NCBI RefSeq assembly: GCF_003968655.1
Contig: NZ_RXYK01000008.1
Location: 23,550 to 87,549, forward strand
DNA from: Chlorobium phaeovibrioides
GTDB taxonomy: Bacteria; Bacteroidota; Chlorobiia; Chlorobiales; Chlorobiaceae
Direction of reading: 5' to 3'
DNA length: 64,000 bases
The position numbers were made by a program, and so were the translations under genes. The notes under the pieces were generated by a model. The model saw only the letters and a list, made by a program, of their open reading frames with translations, was not told the origin of the DNA and did no database searches. Position 1 is the stretch's first letter. Each line of letters begins with the position of its first letter. This document shows positions 36,834 through 45,986 of this stretch, piece after piece.

Positions 36834-37343
36834 ATGAAGACAAGCCGGCAGGTGATTTCAGCAACAGAGCCAGACTTGAGCAGAGAACAGGCCATCCCGG
36901 GCAAATACGAACCGGGCAAATACCTTCTGGCATCAATACGGCGCTATCAGTCTTTAAGAACAAAAGGCCCTACAGGTAAGTTGCTTTCAAAAATCACCGT
37001 ACTACAACACCGATTCTGGAGCGCGGTTTGTGGAGCGGACATCCCAATCAATGCCAACATCGGAGGAGGTCTCCTGATCCCTCACCCAAACGGCATCGTG
37101 ATCCATCCTGCGGCAATAATCGGTCCCAACTGCCTGATCATGCATCAGGTCACTATCGGCACTACGGGAAAAGGGACTCCAATCATTGAAGGCCATGTTG
37201 ATATAGGTGCTGGCGCCAAGATCTTGGGAGAAGTACACATTGGGGCCCATGCACTAATAGGAGCCAATGCGGTGGTACTCAAAAATGTACCGGCAAACAC
37301 GACCGCAGTCGGCGTACCGGCAAGAATCAAGGGTAATCCGTGA
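36834..37343 (+). CDS. Serine O-acetyltransferase-like hexapeptide transferase
   Basis: 169 aa left-handed beta-helix protein. GADIPINANIGGGLLIPHPNG, HQVTIGTTGKG and VVLKNVPANTTAVGVPARI match the CysE/EPS acetyltransferase type, with catalytic His in HPNGIVIHP. The start 2 bp past the kinase stop and the GTGA overlap with the next gene mark one operon. It most likely O-acetylates a sugar of the polymer rather than serine. Confidence 0.88.
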   Translation: MKTSRQVISATEPDLSREQAIPGKYEPGKYLLASIRRYQSLRTKGPTGKLLSKITVLQHRFWSAVCGADIPINANIGGGLLIPHPNGIVIHPAAIIGPNCLIMHQVTIGTTGKGTPIIEGHVDIGAGAKILGEVHIGAHALIGANAVVLKNVPANTTAVGVPARIKGNP

Positions 37344-38584
37344 AAAAGAAACCGTATGATCAATTGCGGAAAATGAAAGAGAAACATTCGACACGGTTAT
37401 GCATAGCTTACGCTGCCGGACCGGGTGATATCGTTAAAACATTTTCCTACTGGCAGAAAGGAAACGACGACCCTCATCAGGTTTCGACAACCTATAGCGC
37501 AATGTTCTTTGATGCATGCCGTTCGCTCAATGCGAGGGGCATCGCCATTTCTTCATGCCCCAGAAAAGACCGTATCGTCACGGACCGGTTCCATATCGAA
37601 AACCTCCCTAAAAATCCGCAGGAGAATGCCATTGCGTTTCATAAGGAACAGGTCAGCTATGTTCTAAGGGTTGCTGATTTTGCTAAAAAGCAGGGTGCAG
37701 ACTTCCTGATCCTCAGTGAGGCTACAGGATATTTTTTCCCGCTTCTATGGGCAATACCCTCAAGGATGAAGCTGATCCCCACGCTGCACTGCAACCTCAA
37801 GTCTCGTTTTCGGCCTCTCTCTGCAGCTCAGAAGCTGATACAGTTCATGAATGCTATGTTTTTCATCAGAAAAGCATCGGCCATCATGTCCGTTTCACCA
37901 AGCGTAACCGAACAGATTGAGGGGATGACTTACGCCATGGCCTCACCGGTCCATCGCTTCTATCAGCTCTATCGACGAAAGTATTTTGAGTGTATCAACC
38001 CGCCAATACATCATAATAAACCCTTCAATATTCTGTTCGTAGGGCGGATGGAAACCGATAAAGGCATTTTTGACCTGCTTCAGATCGCCAGGGACCTCAG
38101 AGAAAAAGGACACACGGACATCGTCATCAATCTTTGTGGTGGAGGATCAGAAGAAACCGGGCTGCGCATGGCAGCATCAGCGTATGGGATAGAGGAAACA
38201 TTCCGAATCCATGGCTTCTGCCGCCAGGACGAAATGCTTGAGCATATCAACAATAGCCATGCATTCATCGTGCCGACAAGAACAACATTCGAAGAAGGGT
38301 ACAACAAAGCACTTGTGGAGGGGCTGCTTTCAGGAAGACCGGTCATCACATCCATTGTATGCGCCTACCCCCACCTTGAAGAGCTCAACAGCGGAATCAT
38401 TCTTGTCCCGCCTGATGAAACTGAAGGGTACCGTCAGGCCATTGAACGACTGGCTTACGACAGCGCATTTTATGCAGAAAAACAAAATGGAACTCAGAGG
38501 GGCATGGAACCATTTTTCGACCCGGCATGCTCTTGGCAGGCCGTGCTAGAACGCATCATTACAAACATACGGAAGCATGGGTAA
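37340..38584 (+). CDS. Glycosyltransferase family 4
   Basis: 414 aa, GT-B fold. ILFVGRMETDKGIFDLL starts the C-terminal nucleotide-sugar domain, and PTRTTFEEGYNKALVEGLLSG carries the EX7E-type acidic motif. Starts with GTG overlapping the previous stop (GTGA); ATG 12 codons in is an alternative. Ends 8 bp inside the following membrane gene. Acts at the cytosolic face of the membrane on the lipid-linked repeat unit. Confidence 0.88.
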   Translation: MKKKPYDQLRKMKEKHSTRLCIAYAAGPGDIVKTFSYWQKGNDDPHQVSTTYSAMFFDACRSLNARGIAISSCPRKDRIVTDRFHIENLPKNPQENAIAFHKEQVSYVLRVADFAKKQGADFLILSEATGYFFPLLWAIPSRMKLIPTLHCNLKSRFRPLSAAQKLIQFMNAMFFIRKASAIMSVSPSVTEQIEGMTYAMASPVHRFYQLYRRKYFECINPPIHHNKPFNILFVGRMETDKGIFDLLQIARDLREKGHTDIVINLCGGGSEETGLRMAASAYGIEETFRIHGFCRQDEMLEHINNSHAFIVPTRTTFEEGYNKALVEGLLSGRPVITSIVCAYPHLEELNSGIILVPPDETEGYRQAIERLAYDSAFYAEKQNGTQRGMEPFFDPACSWQAVLERIITNIRKHG

Positions 38585-40013
38585 TCCCGGAGCTAACATT
38601 CTGGTGCCCTTAGCCTTTTTCCTCTGGCCTGGCGTTGTCATTCTGCTGTACAAGAAGCTGGATAAACGACTTGTACCGGTCATTGCCTATGTCGCAGGCT
38701 GGATGTTTCTGCCGTGCGCGGAGTATGATATCTTCATGCTGAAAAACACCAAATCAACAGTAATTGGATACAGCCTGCTTGCCGCAACATGGCTCTTTGA
38801 CAAAGAAAAACTGCTCAGCTACCGATTCCGCAGCATAGATATCCCCATAATATTATGGTGTACGACCCCTTTTTTCTCTTCACTCGCCAACGGGCTGGGA
38901 ATATATGATGGCTTGGCCTCAACACTCTACACCACAATTAAATGGGGGATCCCGTACTTTTTTGGCCGGGTCTATTTTAACGAAAGCGATATTCTCAAGA
39001 CCCTTGCAATAACCATTTTCATCGGCGGGATCATCTATATCCCTTTCAGCTGGTTCGAACTCATCATGAGCCCGCAGCTTCACCGACTCACATACGGATT
39101 TCATCAGCATGACTTTCTCCAGACACTCAGGGAAGATGGAGGATATCGCCCCATGGTCTACATGAACCATGGCTTGATGACCTCTATGTGGATGATGCTT
39201 GCTTCACTCCTTGGAATGTGGCTTTACATCACGAAAGTCCTTCCAAAGAAAATCTTTTTTCTTCCGTCATCCTTACTGCTGGCCCTCCTGATTGGTACAT
39301 TTTTAATGTACCAATCAATGGGAGCCATATTTTATTTCGCGATGAGCCTGCTGATCCTATACATTGGCATCAAATGGAAAAACGCCGTTCTCGTCATAGT
39401 CTTGCTCGTGACGCCATATATCTATATCTTTTCAAGATCTACTGGATCTTGGGATGGAACAAATCTCACCAATTACATCGCAGAGAAAATCAGCCCGGCC
39501 AGAGCACAGTCACTGCAATTTCGCTTTGACAACGAAACGATCCTCATTGATAAAGCGCTTCAGGGCAGTTTTTTTGGCTGGGGAGGCTACGGTCGAGCAA
39601 GGGTCTTTACTGATAGAGGAAAAGATCTTTCCACTACAGATGGCCTTTGGGTCATAACACTCGGAAATCAGGGGAGCTATGGATTGTTATGGCTGCTTTT
39701 TGCTGTACAGCTGCCAACCATATTTTTCATCAGCAGGAAAAAGCCCGTTCAATGGGAATCGCCTGCATATGCGGCGCCGGCAGCAATGGCTGTTTTCATC
39801 GCGTTCACAATGGTAGACAACCTTCTGAATGCGATGGTCAACCCTATTTATCTCGTCTTTGCAGGGGGGCTTCATGGTTTACTGCTCAACAAAACGGACT
39901 TAAGCCTTGAATCGAGCGAAGAAACAGAACTCGACCTGTTCAGAGAATTCGACACACTAACAAGCAGATTCCTTTCTGATCCTGGAAATTCGCAATCAAA
40001 ATTCATCAACTGA
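38577..40013 (+). CDS. O-antigen polymerase/ligase-like membrane protein
   Basis: 478 aa with about ten to twelve predicted membrane helices and a large loop around residues 305-360. The loop (FRFDNETILIDKALQGSFFGWGGYGRARV, split) resembles the periplasmic loop of WaaL/Wzy proteins. In this cluster it is the best candidate for the polymerase joining repeat units. Family assignment rests on topology and loop, not on a strict motif. Confidence 0.78.
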   Translation: MGNPGANILVPLAFFLWPGVVILLYKKLDKRLVPVIAYVAGWMFLPCAEYDIFMLKNTKSTVIGYSLLAATWLFDKEKLLSYRFRSIDIPIILWCTTPFFSSLANGLGIYDGLASTLYTTIKWGIPYFFGRVYFNESDILKTLAITIFIGGIIYIPFSWFELIMSPQLHRLTYGFHQHDFLQTLREDGGYRPMVYMNHGLMTSMWMMLASLLGMWLYITKVLPKKIFFLPSSLLLALLIGTFLMYQSMGAIFYFAMSLLILYIGIKWKNAVLVIVLLVTPYIYIFSRSTGSWDGTNLTNYIAEKISPARAQSLQFRFDNETILIDKALQGSFFGWGGYGRARVFTDRGKDLSTTDGLWVITLGNQGSYGLLWLLFAVQLPTIFFISRKKPVQWESPAYAAPAAMAVFIAFTMVDNLLNAMVNPIYLVFAGGLHGLLLNKTDLSLESSEETELDLFREFDTLTSRFLSDPGNSQSKFIN

Positions 40014-40018
40014 CTCCC

Positions 40019-40372
40019 ATGTCAACCAAGAATAAACTAAAAACAGCCTGGCTGGCCGCATTCATTCTGCTCCTTACGGCAAGCTTTTCTCCGGGAACAG
40101 ACTCCTCAAGGGTGTTCGGACTGGATATCGTTTTTCATCTCGGGATCTATGCCATCCTGGCGGCAGCTCCCCTCATTGCCCTGAAAAAACGCCTGACGGC
40201 GTTTCTCGTCGCATTAGCCATTGCCCCATTGGGCCTTCTGTTTGAAACGATGCATGGTTCGACAACCGGATACGGCTTCAAGATGATGGATGCTTTTTAC
40301 AATAACCTGGGGATTACGGTTGGCATGATCACCGGCATCATGGTTCGATTGAAACATCATTACGAAAAATAA
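40019..40372 (+). CDS. VanZ-like membrane protein
   Basis: 117 aa, four predicted membrane helices. FSPGTDSSRVFGLDIVFHLGIYAILA and LGLLFETMHGSTTGYGFKMMDAFYNNLG (split here) show the VanZ pattern with conserved Asp/Glu and Asn. VanZ-like proteins are frequent in exosortase/EPS loci; activity unknown. Starts 6 bp after the polymerase gene. Confidence 0.8.
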   Translation: MSTKNKLKTAWLAAFILLLTASFSPGTDSSRVFGLDIVFHLGIYAILAAAPLIALKKRLTAFLVALAIAPLGLLFETMHGSTTGYGFKMMDAFYNNLGITVGMITGIMVRLKHHYEK

Positions 40373-40411
40373 TCCCGGAACCACATCGCATAGACACCGC
40401 AAGTACCTATA

Positions 40412-40428
40412 GCTCTCAATTAGAGAGC
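40412..40428. promoter_or_regulatory. Candidate activator site upstream of second sigma54 promoter
   Basis: Perfect inverted repeat GCTCTC-AATTA-GAGAGC, ending 105 bp before the -24 element at 40534. It shares CTCTC/GAGAG arms with the site at 28046. Confidence 0.5.
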
Positions 40429-40532
40429 CCCCTAGCAGCCCACACCTCTCCAGATGCCAGCACGGCCTCACCGCCGCATCCAGCAGATCCCGTAAGCCTT
40501 TATAAATGAACGGCATAACGATTCGCATGGTT

Positions 40533-40549
40533 TTGGCACATGTTTTGCA
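40533..40549 (+). promoter_or_regulatory. Sigma54 (-24/-12) promoter 2
   Basis: TTGGCAC-ATGTT-TTGCA: -24 TGGCAC (40534-40539), 5-bp spacer, -12 TTGC (40545-40548). Full consensus. Start site near 40560, which rules out the in-frame ATG at 40540 as translation start. Confidence 0.85.
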
Positions 40550-40593
40550 TGTGTGAGTCAGAGTACGATTCATCCAGCAAAAAACTGCGCCCC

Positions 40594-41673
40594 ATGCATC
40601 TCACAGAACTGCTCGCTCTCGGATTGAAGCACGGACGGAACACCATAGCCGAATCGGCCTATATTCTCGCCGATATCGATTTCACCCGGCCAGTCACATT
40701 CCATGCCCTTCTCAATGAAAGGTGCAACTGCCTTTGCCGTCACTGCGACCACTGGCGCCTTGACAAATACACTGACGAGATGGGGATAGATGAGTGGAAA
40801 AAGACACTGCTGAGCATCAGAGACTTCACTGGTTCCTATGCAATAAATTTCAGCGGAGGGGAACCTCTTATCAAGAAAGGCTTCATTGAGCTGCTGAATT
40901 TTTGTTCATCAAACAGCATATACGCCGGTATGACTACCAACGGAATGCTGCTTGAAAGACACGCGGCCGAACTGGTTGCCGCAAGGCCATTCAATATCAA
41001 CATTTCACTCGACTCCCATAAGGCAGACACGCACGACTATATCAGGGGACGCGAAGGACTGCACGAAAAAATATGCAGGGGGATAGCACGCCTGAAGGAA
41101 GAGCAGAACCGCCAGGCAATCAGCTTTCCCATCATCATCAAGCCGACCGTCATGTCGCTCAATTACAGGCACCTGCCCGAGCTTGTACATTTTGCTGAAC
41201 AACTCGGCGTATCAGCAGTAAACTTCCAGCCGCTCGGGAGGTGGACGGAAGAGACCAATAATGAACTGTGGATCGAAAAGGAAGAGTGGCCAAACCTCGA
41301 GAATGTCATGCAACGCCTGATCGTCATGAAACGGGAAGGCGCTCCTATCATGAACAGCGAGGAAATACTCGGATTGATGACCGCCAGTTTTCGGGAGGAA
41401 AAAGCATCCACCGAAAACCTGCCCTGCCGAATCGGCCTCCACGAGTACTTCATTCGCCCAGACGGTGATGTCAGGCTATGTTTCCACTTCCCCTCCATCG
41501 GTAATGTATCCGGGCACTCGGCAAAAGAAATTTGGCGGGGAGCGGAGGCACAAAAAATCCGAAAAGCCACGCTTCAATGCGACAAGCTATGCCTTCTGAC
41601 CTGCCTCTCACAGAAATCGTCAGGAAACAAGATCAGTCAAGCAATAACGATGCTTTCGGGACAAAAAAAGTAA
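40594..41673 (+). CDS. Radical SAM protein with SPASM-like C-terminus
   Basis: 359 aa. Cys44, Cys48 and Cys51 (ERCNCLCRHCDHW) bind the 4Fe-4S cluster that splits S-adenosylmethionine. INFSGGEPL and NISLDSHK are the SAM-binding motifs. A Cys set near the end (ENLPCRIG, VRLCFHF, CDKLCLLTC) suggests extra clusters. The start at 40594 follows from the sigma54 promoter, which overlaps the upstream in-frame ATG. It heads the second glycosyltransferase unit; a role in modifying a sugar, lipid or peptide is open. Confidence 0.88.
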   Translation: MHLTELLALGLKHGRNTIAESAYILADIDFTRPVTFHALLNERCNCLCRHCDHWRLDKYTDEMGIDEWKKTLLSIRDFTGSYAINFSGGEPLIKKGFIELLNFCSSNSIYAGMTTNGMLLERHAAELVAARPFNINISLDSHKADTHDYIRGREGLHEKICRGIARLKEEQNRQAISFPIIIKPTVMSLNYRHLPELVHFAEQLGVSAVNFQPLGRWTEETNNELWIEKEEWPNLENVMQRLIVMKREGAPIMNSEEILGLMTASFREEKASTENLPCRIGLHEYFIRPDGDVRLCFHFPSIGNVSGHSAKEIWRGAEAQKIRKATLQCDKLCLLTCLSQKSSGNKISQAITMLSGQKK

Positions 41674-42782
41674 TGCACAAGGAACCTCCGGCCATGACCC
41701 ATTTGAGCGACAAGACACAAGCGATTGAAAATGCTTTGCCTCACATCGACTGTGTACTCATCGGGATCAATAGTGAAAAAACGGTGGGCCGCTGCATCGA
41801 ATCTATCCAGGCAGCAGATTACCCCACAAAAAGACTGCATATCTACTATGTCGACGGGGGATCTTCAGATGCAAGCATTACCATAGCCAAACAGTATGAA
41901 GGGGTTATCACCATTGCGCTCAGGCCAGTGCATCCAACCCCTGGACTCGGCAGAAACGCTGGCTGGAAAACCGGGTCATCTCCCCTGATCCAGTTTCTCG
42001 ATTCTGATACCATACTTGATCCCGGCTGGTTCTCAAGCGCAATCAAAGCAATAAGACCTGAGAAGATCGGAGCCGTTCAGGGGCTGCTTAGCGAACTGTA
42101 CCCTGAGAGGTCTTTCTATAACTGGATCGGAAATCTGGAATGGAACGGCCTGAAAGGAGAATGCGAATCATTCGGGGGTAATGTGATTGTAAAGCGTGAA
42201 GCCCTTGAAATGACCGGCGGCTATGATGAGGAGATGGTCGGAGGAGAAGACCCGGAACTCAGCAGACGAATCATCAGAGCTGGCTGGAAGGTCATTCAGG
42301 CCGGGGTGCCGATGGCGCAGCATGATCTGGCAATGACACGCTTCAAACAGTACCTCCGGCGATCTTTCCGCACCGGCTATGCCTTTGCTGCCGTAAGAAA
42401 GCTGGAACGCTCCGCTGGAAGTCGTTTCTGGCAGTACGAATACCGAAAGATCATTATCAAGGGTGGAGGGTTTTCCTTCAGCCTACTTCTTGCGATACCC
42501 CTCATGGCAGTCGGGGCTCCAGCAGCCAGCATCACAGCACTCGCGTTAGCCGCGCTGGGCACCGCCCTGCTCCTCAACCCCCGGATTTTCAAGGTGGGCC
42601 AGTTCATGCGTGAACAGCAGCTCGCGCGCAAGGAAGCCAGATCATATGCCTGGCACTGCTCTCTTGTCGTACTCCCGCAGCTGGCAGGACTACTCCGCTA
42701 CCACATAGGAAGCATATTTAATCAACCTCTTCGGAACCGGCCGGCAAGGATAGCATCAGAAATTTCAGTCCAGACGCCATGA
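41673..42782 (+). CDS. Glycosyltransferase family 2, membrane-anchored
   Basis: 369 aa. TAATG coupling to the radical SAM stop; ATG at 41694 behind AAGGAA is also possible. CVLIGINSEKTVGRCIESI opens the GT-A fold. FLDSDTILDPGW has the metal-binding acidic motif, GGEDPELSRRI the catalytic-region ED motif. Two membrane helices near residues 265-305 anchor it. It overlaps the next gene by four bases. Confidence 0.88.
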   Translation: MHKEPPAMTHLSDKTQAIENALPHIDCVLIGINSEKTVGRCIESIQAADYPTKRLHIYYVDGGSSDASITIAKQYEGVITIALRPVHPTPGLGRNAGWKTGSSPLIQFLDSDTILDPGWFSSAIKAIRPEKIGAVQGLLSELYPERSFYNWIGNLEWNGLKGECESFGGNVIVKREALEMTGGYDEEMVGGEDPELSRRIIRAGWKVIQAGVPMAQHDLAMTRFKQYLRRSFRTGYAFAAVRKLERSAGSRFWQYEYRKIIIKGGGFSFSLLLAIPLMAVGAPAASITALALAALGTALLLNPRIFKVGQFMREQQLARKEARSYAWHCSLVVLPQLAGLLRYHIGSIFNQPLRNRPARIASEISVQTP

Positions 42783-44002
42783 ACAACGCCACAACCATAG
42801 CCTACCTCTGTAGTGAATATCCCGCCGTTTCGCACACTTTCATTTTCCGCGAAATCGAATCGCTCCGCCGGGCAGGCATTCTGGTACATACCGCCACCAT
42901 CCGCAGGACGAAAAACCTAGGGTTGATGACCGCGAGCGAACAGGATGAGGCCAAGCGCACCTTTGCCGTGATAACCGAGCCCCTCCCCGCAATATTCAAG
43001 GCTCATGCAAAAAGCCTGATCAGAAACCCGGCAGGCTACATGCGTATGGCCGCCGCTGCACTGAAGCCGGCATTCACCGGCCCCTGCAAGCCAATCAAGG
43101 CCGCAGCATACTTCATCGAAGCAGGCATTCTTCTTGAATGGCTGCACGGACTAAGCATCACTCATGTCCACGAGCATTTCGGAAACCCGACCGCCATTGT
43201 TGCCATGCTGATGAAAACCTACGGCGGCATTTCCTACAGCATCTCCGTCCACGGCCCCGACATCTTCTATCAGATCGATTCAGCCATGCTCGATGAGAAG
43301 GTCCGCCATGCCAGCTTCGTCCGCTGCATCAGCCATTACTGCCGGAGCCAGATCATGCGCATCAGCCCCTCGTCGATGTGGGGAAAACACCATATCGTCC
43401 GGTGCGGGGTTGATCCTGACACCTGGTTGCCGCGCCCCGAGCCCGATAACGAGGTGCCACAGTTGCTCTGCGTAGGCAGGCTAGTACCGGCAAAAGGCCA
43501 GCACATCCTGCTGAATGCCTGCGCACTACTGAAAAATGAGGGGGTGCGCTTCCATCTCACGCTTATCGGAGACGGCCCTGACAGGACATCACTGGAACAG
43601 TTCAGCCGTGAACATGGGCTTGAAGGCGCAGTCACATTCACTGGTGTCCAAGGCCAGGACAAGGTGCGGGAATGGTACGACATGGCTGACATGTTTATCC
43701 TTGCCAGTTTCGCCGAAGGTGTTCCCGTCGTCCTGATGGAGGCCATGGCCAAGGAGATTCCGGTCATCTCCACCCGAATCACCGGTATTCCCGAACTTAT
43801 CGAACATGGCCATAACGGACTGCTTGCAACCCCCGCAGATACCGAAGACCTTGCCAGAAAGATCCGCACCCTGATTGAAGATCCTGAAATGCGGAAACGA
43901 TTGGGCCGTGAAGGACGGAAGAGCGTCGAACGCCGATACAACCAACACATCAACAACAATAAAATGGTCGACCTGTTCAAACAGGCCGTTGCACAGACAT
44001 GA
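42779..44002 (+). CDS. Glycosyltransferase family 4
   Basis: 407 aa GT-B enzyme. AYLCSEYPAVSHTFIFREIE is the N-terminal signature of this subgroup (colanic-acid-type). LLCVGRLVPAKGQHILL and PVVLMEAMAKEIPVISTRITGIPELI contain the nucleotide-sugar binding and E-x7-E-like elements. ATGA overlaps on both sides tie it to the two neighbouring transferases. Confidence 0.92.
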   Translation: MNNATTIAYLCSEYPAVSHTFIFREIESLRRAGILVHTATIRRTKNLGLMTASEQDEAKRTFAVITEPLPAIFKAHAKSLIRNPAGYMRMAAAALKPAFTGPCKPIKAAAYFIEAGILLEWLHGLSITHVHEHFGNPTAIVAMLMKTYGGISYSISVHGPDIFYQIDSAMLDEKVRHASFVRCISHYCRSQIMRISPSSMWGKHHIVRCGVDPDTWLPRPEPDNEVPQLLCVGRLVPAKGQHILLNACALLKNEGVRFHLTLIGDGPDRTSLEQFSREHGLEGAVTFTGVQGQDKVREWYDMADMFILASFAEGVPVVLMEAMAKEIPVISTRITGIPELIEHGHNGLLATPADTEDLARKIRTLIEDPEMRKRLGREGRKSVERRYNQHINNNKMVDLFKQAVAQT

Positions 44003-45189
44003 CAATCCCATCCATTCTTCTTGTTGCGCTGATCATCATAACAGCTGTACCCTCTCTCTATCTGCTGATCACGACGATTGCATCGTTCTTTTTCAGGAAG
44101 GCAGCGCCCGCAACCAATCGGTTTCTCAACATAGGTGTTCTGATCCCTGCGCATAATGAAGGCATTGCCGTCCGAGAAACCATAGAGAACGTCCTCCGGT
44201 GCGACTACCCTGCAAACAGGTTCGAAATCTTCGTCATTGCCGACAACTGCGACGATGACACGGCTGATCATGCCCGCAACGCAGGAGCCACCGTGTTTGA
44301 ACGCTCGGACACAGACAACCGAGGGAAAGGACAGGCCCTCGACTGGTTCCTGAGGAATCATAGCAGTCGATACAGGACAACAGATGCCATCACCATCATT
44401 GATGCAGATGTCACTCCAGACGTCAACTACCTCCGAGAAATCAGTGCTTCACTCAGCATTCCCGCTGTCAGTGTCGTCCAAGGATACAACGGGGTCAACA
44501 ATCCGTCAGCAGGATGGCGACCAGCTCTTGTAGATGCGGCATTCAATGTCTTCAACCACCTGCGTCTGGCAGGATCCTTCATACTCAGCGGATCAGCGGC
44601 ACTGAAAGGCAACGGCATGGCATTCAGAACCCCAGTACTTGAACGGTACGGTTGGCCATGCCATTCCATCGTCGAGGATCTGGAATTCACACTTCGTCTT
44701 CTCCAGGACGGCACTGCAGTGTACTATAACCCGGACGCAATTGTGACCAGCGAAATGGTGACCAAGGGCAGCCACGCAAGCAGCCAGAGAAGCCGTTGGG
44801 AAGGCGGACGGTTTTGCCTGGTCAAAAGCATGAGCATGCCGCTCCTGCGTCTCTTTACGAAGACCGGCAACCCGAAGTTTCTCCATGCATGGGCAGATCT
44901 TGCAATTCCGCCCCTCGGACTCCTTGTTCTGCTCTTCATTCCAGGAACTCTGGCGGCAATCCTGCTTGGCGGCCTCTGGATCTGGACAGGAGCGGCATAC
45001 TGGCTCATCGTCATATTCTATCTGCTATCGGCCCAAATCCAGAGAAAAGCCCCATTCTCGACATGGGTTTCACTTCTTGCGGCACCGATCTACATACTCT
45101 GGAAAATCCCGATCTACCTGAAAATGATCATCGGAAAACAGGGAAAAGGTTGGGTTCGAACCACCAGAGAAACTCTGCACAATAACTAG
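43999..45189 (+). CDS. Glycosyltransferase family 2 with membrane domain
   Basis: 396 aa. One N-terminal helix (5-30), then a processive-type GT2 domain (IGVLIPAHNEGIAVRETIEN; IIDADVTPD; SIVEDLEFTLRLLQDG; SSQRSRWEGGRF, the Q-x-x-R-W-type motif), then two to three C-terminal helices. The QxxRW-like motif suggests a synthase-like enzyme able to add repeated sugars. Confidence 0.9.
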   Translation: MTIPSILLVALIIITAVPSLYLLITTIASFFFRKAAPATNRFLNIGVLIPAHNEGIAVRETIENVLRCDYPANRFEIFVIADNCDDDTADHARNAGATVFERSDTDNRGKGQALDWFLRNHSSRYRTTDAITIIDADVTPDVNYLREISASLSIPAVSVVQGYNGVNNPSAGWRPALVDAAFNVFNHLRLAGSFILSGSAALKGNGMAFRTPVLERYGWPCHSIVEDLEFTLRLLQDGTAVYYNPDAIVTSEMVTKGSHASSQRSRWEGGRFCLVKSMSMPLLRLFTKTGNPKFLHAWADLAIPPLGLLVLLFIPGTLAAILLGGLWIWTGAAYWLIVIFYLLSAQIQRKAPFSTWVSLLAAPIYILWKIPIYLKMIIGKQGKGWVRTTRETLHNN

Positions 45190-45201
45190 ACCTACACCTC
45201 A

Positions 45202-45951
45202 ATGACTAACGGGATAAAAAAAAGCATCATCTTCATGACCGGCTGCATCGATCCCGGCGGGATGCATATGACCATCTTGACCGATACGGCAAAAAGAAAA
45301 GTCCAGTACATCGATGCCATTCGGTTTTACCTGAATTCAGCAAGTGTTCCTGTGCTTTTTATTGAAAATTCCGGTAACGACATCTCAAGCGAGTTCAGAA
45401 AAGAAATCAACGAAAAAACGCTTGAGATCGTAACCTTCAATGGCAACGATTACGACAAAAAGAAAGGCAAGGGATACGGCGAAATGCTGATAATCGAAGA
45501 AGCCATCCGTTCTTCATCGCTCTTTGATCAGGCGGATTTCATCTTCAAGGCAACAGGTCGATACAAAGTCCTGAACATCCGCTCGTTTGTGGAATTCGTC
45601 AATGAAAAGCCTGATGCGGCAGAGCTCATGGTAAATCTCCTGCCAACCCTCGCCGATGCCGACTCCCGCTTCTTCGGGGCCAAGCGTGATTTTTTCAGGA
45701 ACTTCCTCATCGGATACCGTTCACGACTCAATGACCAGGATTGCTTCTATTTCGAAACGGCCCTGGCAAGCGCTGTTCACATGGCCATCGTTGATGGATA
45801 CCGCTACTCAGGCCTGCATCACTATCCAAGATATTCCGCCGAGTCGGGCACCGGGGGTGGCGTCTATAACGACTCATGGAGTCGATGGGTGATTAAAGAT
45901 CTGCTTCTCAAGGGACAGCATCGGCTACAGCAGGCCTTCAAAATCCGTTAA
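45202..45951 (+). CDS. Hypothetical protein, possible glycosyltransferase
   Basis: 249 aa, no known family recognised with certainty. FIFKATGRYKVLN resembles a motif (FKxxGRYxL) seen in some capsule-cluster transferases. Soluble, no signal peptide. It stands 12 bp behind a GT2 gene and 35 bp before an acyltransferase, which supports a role in repeat-unit assembly. Confidence 0.65.
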   Translation: MTNGIKKSIIFMTGCIDPGGMHMTILTDTAKRKVQYIDAIRFYLNSASVPVLFIENSGNDISSEFRKEINEKTLEIVTFNGNDYDKKKGKGYGEMLIIEEAIRSSSLFDQADFIFKATGRYKVLNIRSFVEFVNEKPDAAELMVNLLPTLADADSRFFGAKRDFFRNFLIGYRSRLNDQDCFYFETALASAVHMAIVDGYRYSGLHHYPRYSAESGTGGGVYNDSWSRWVIKDLLLKGQHRLQQAFKIR

Positions 45952-45986
45952 CCCGTCGAGGAACCCATAAACAGCCCCCAAGCCTC

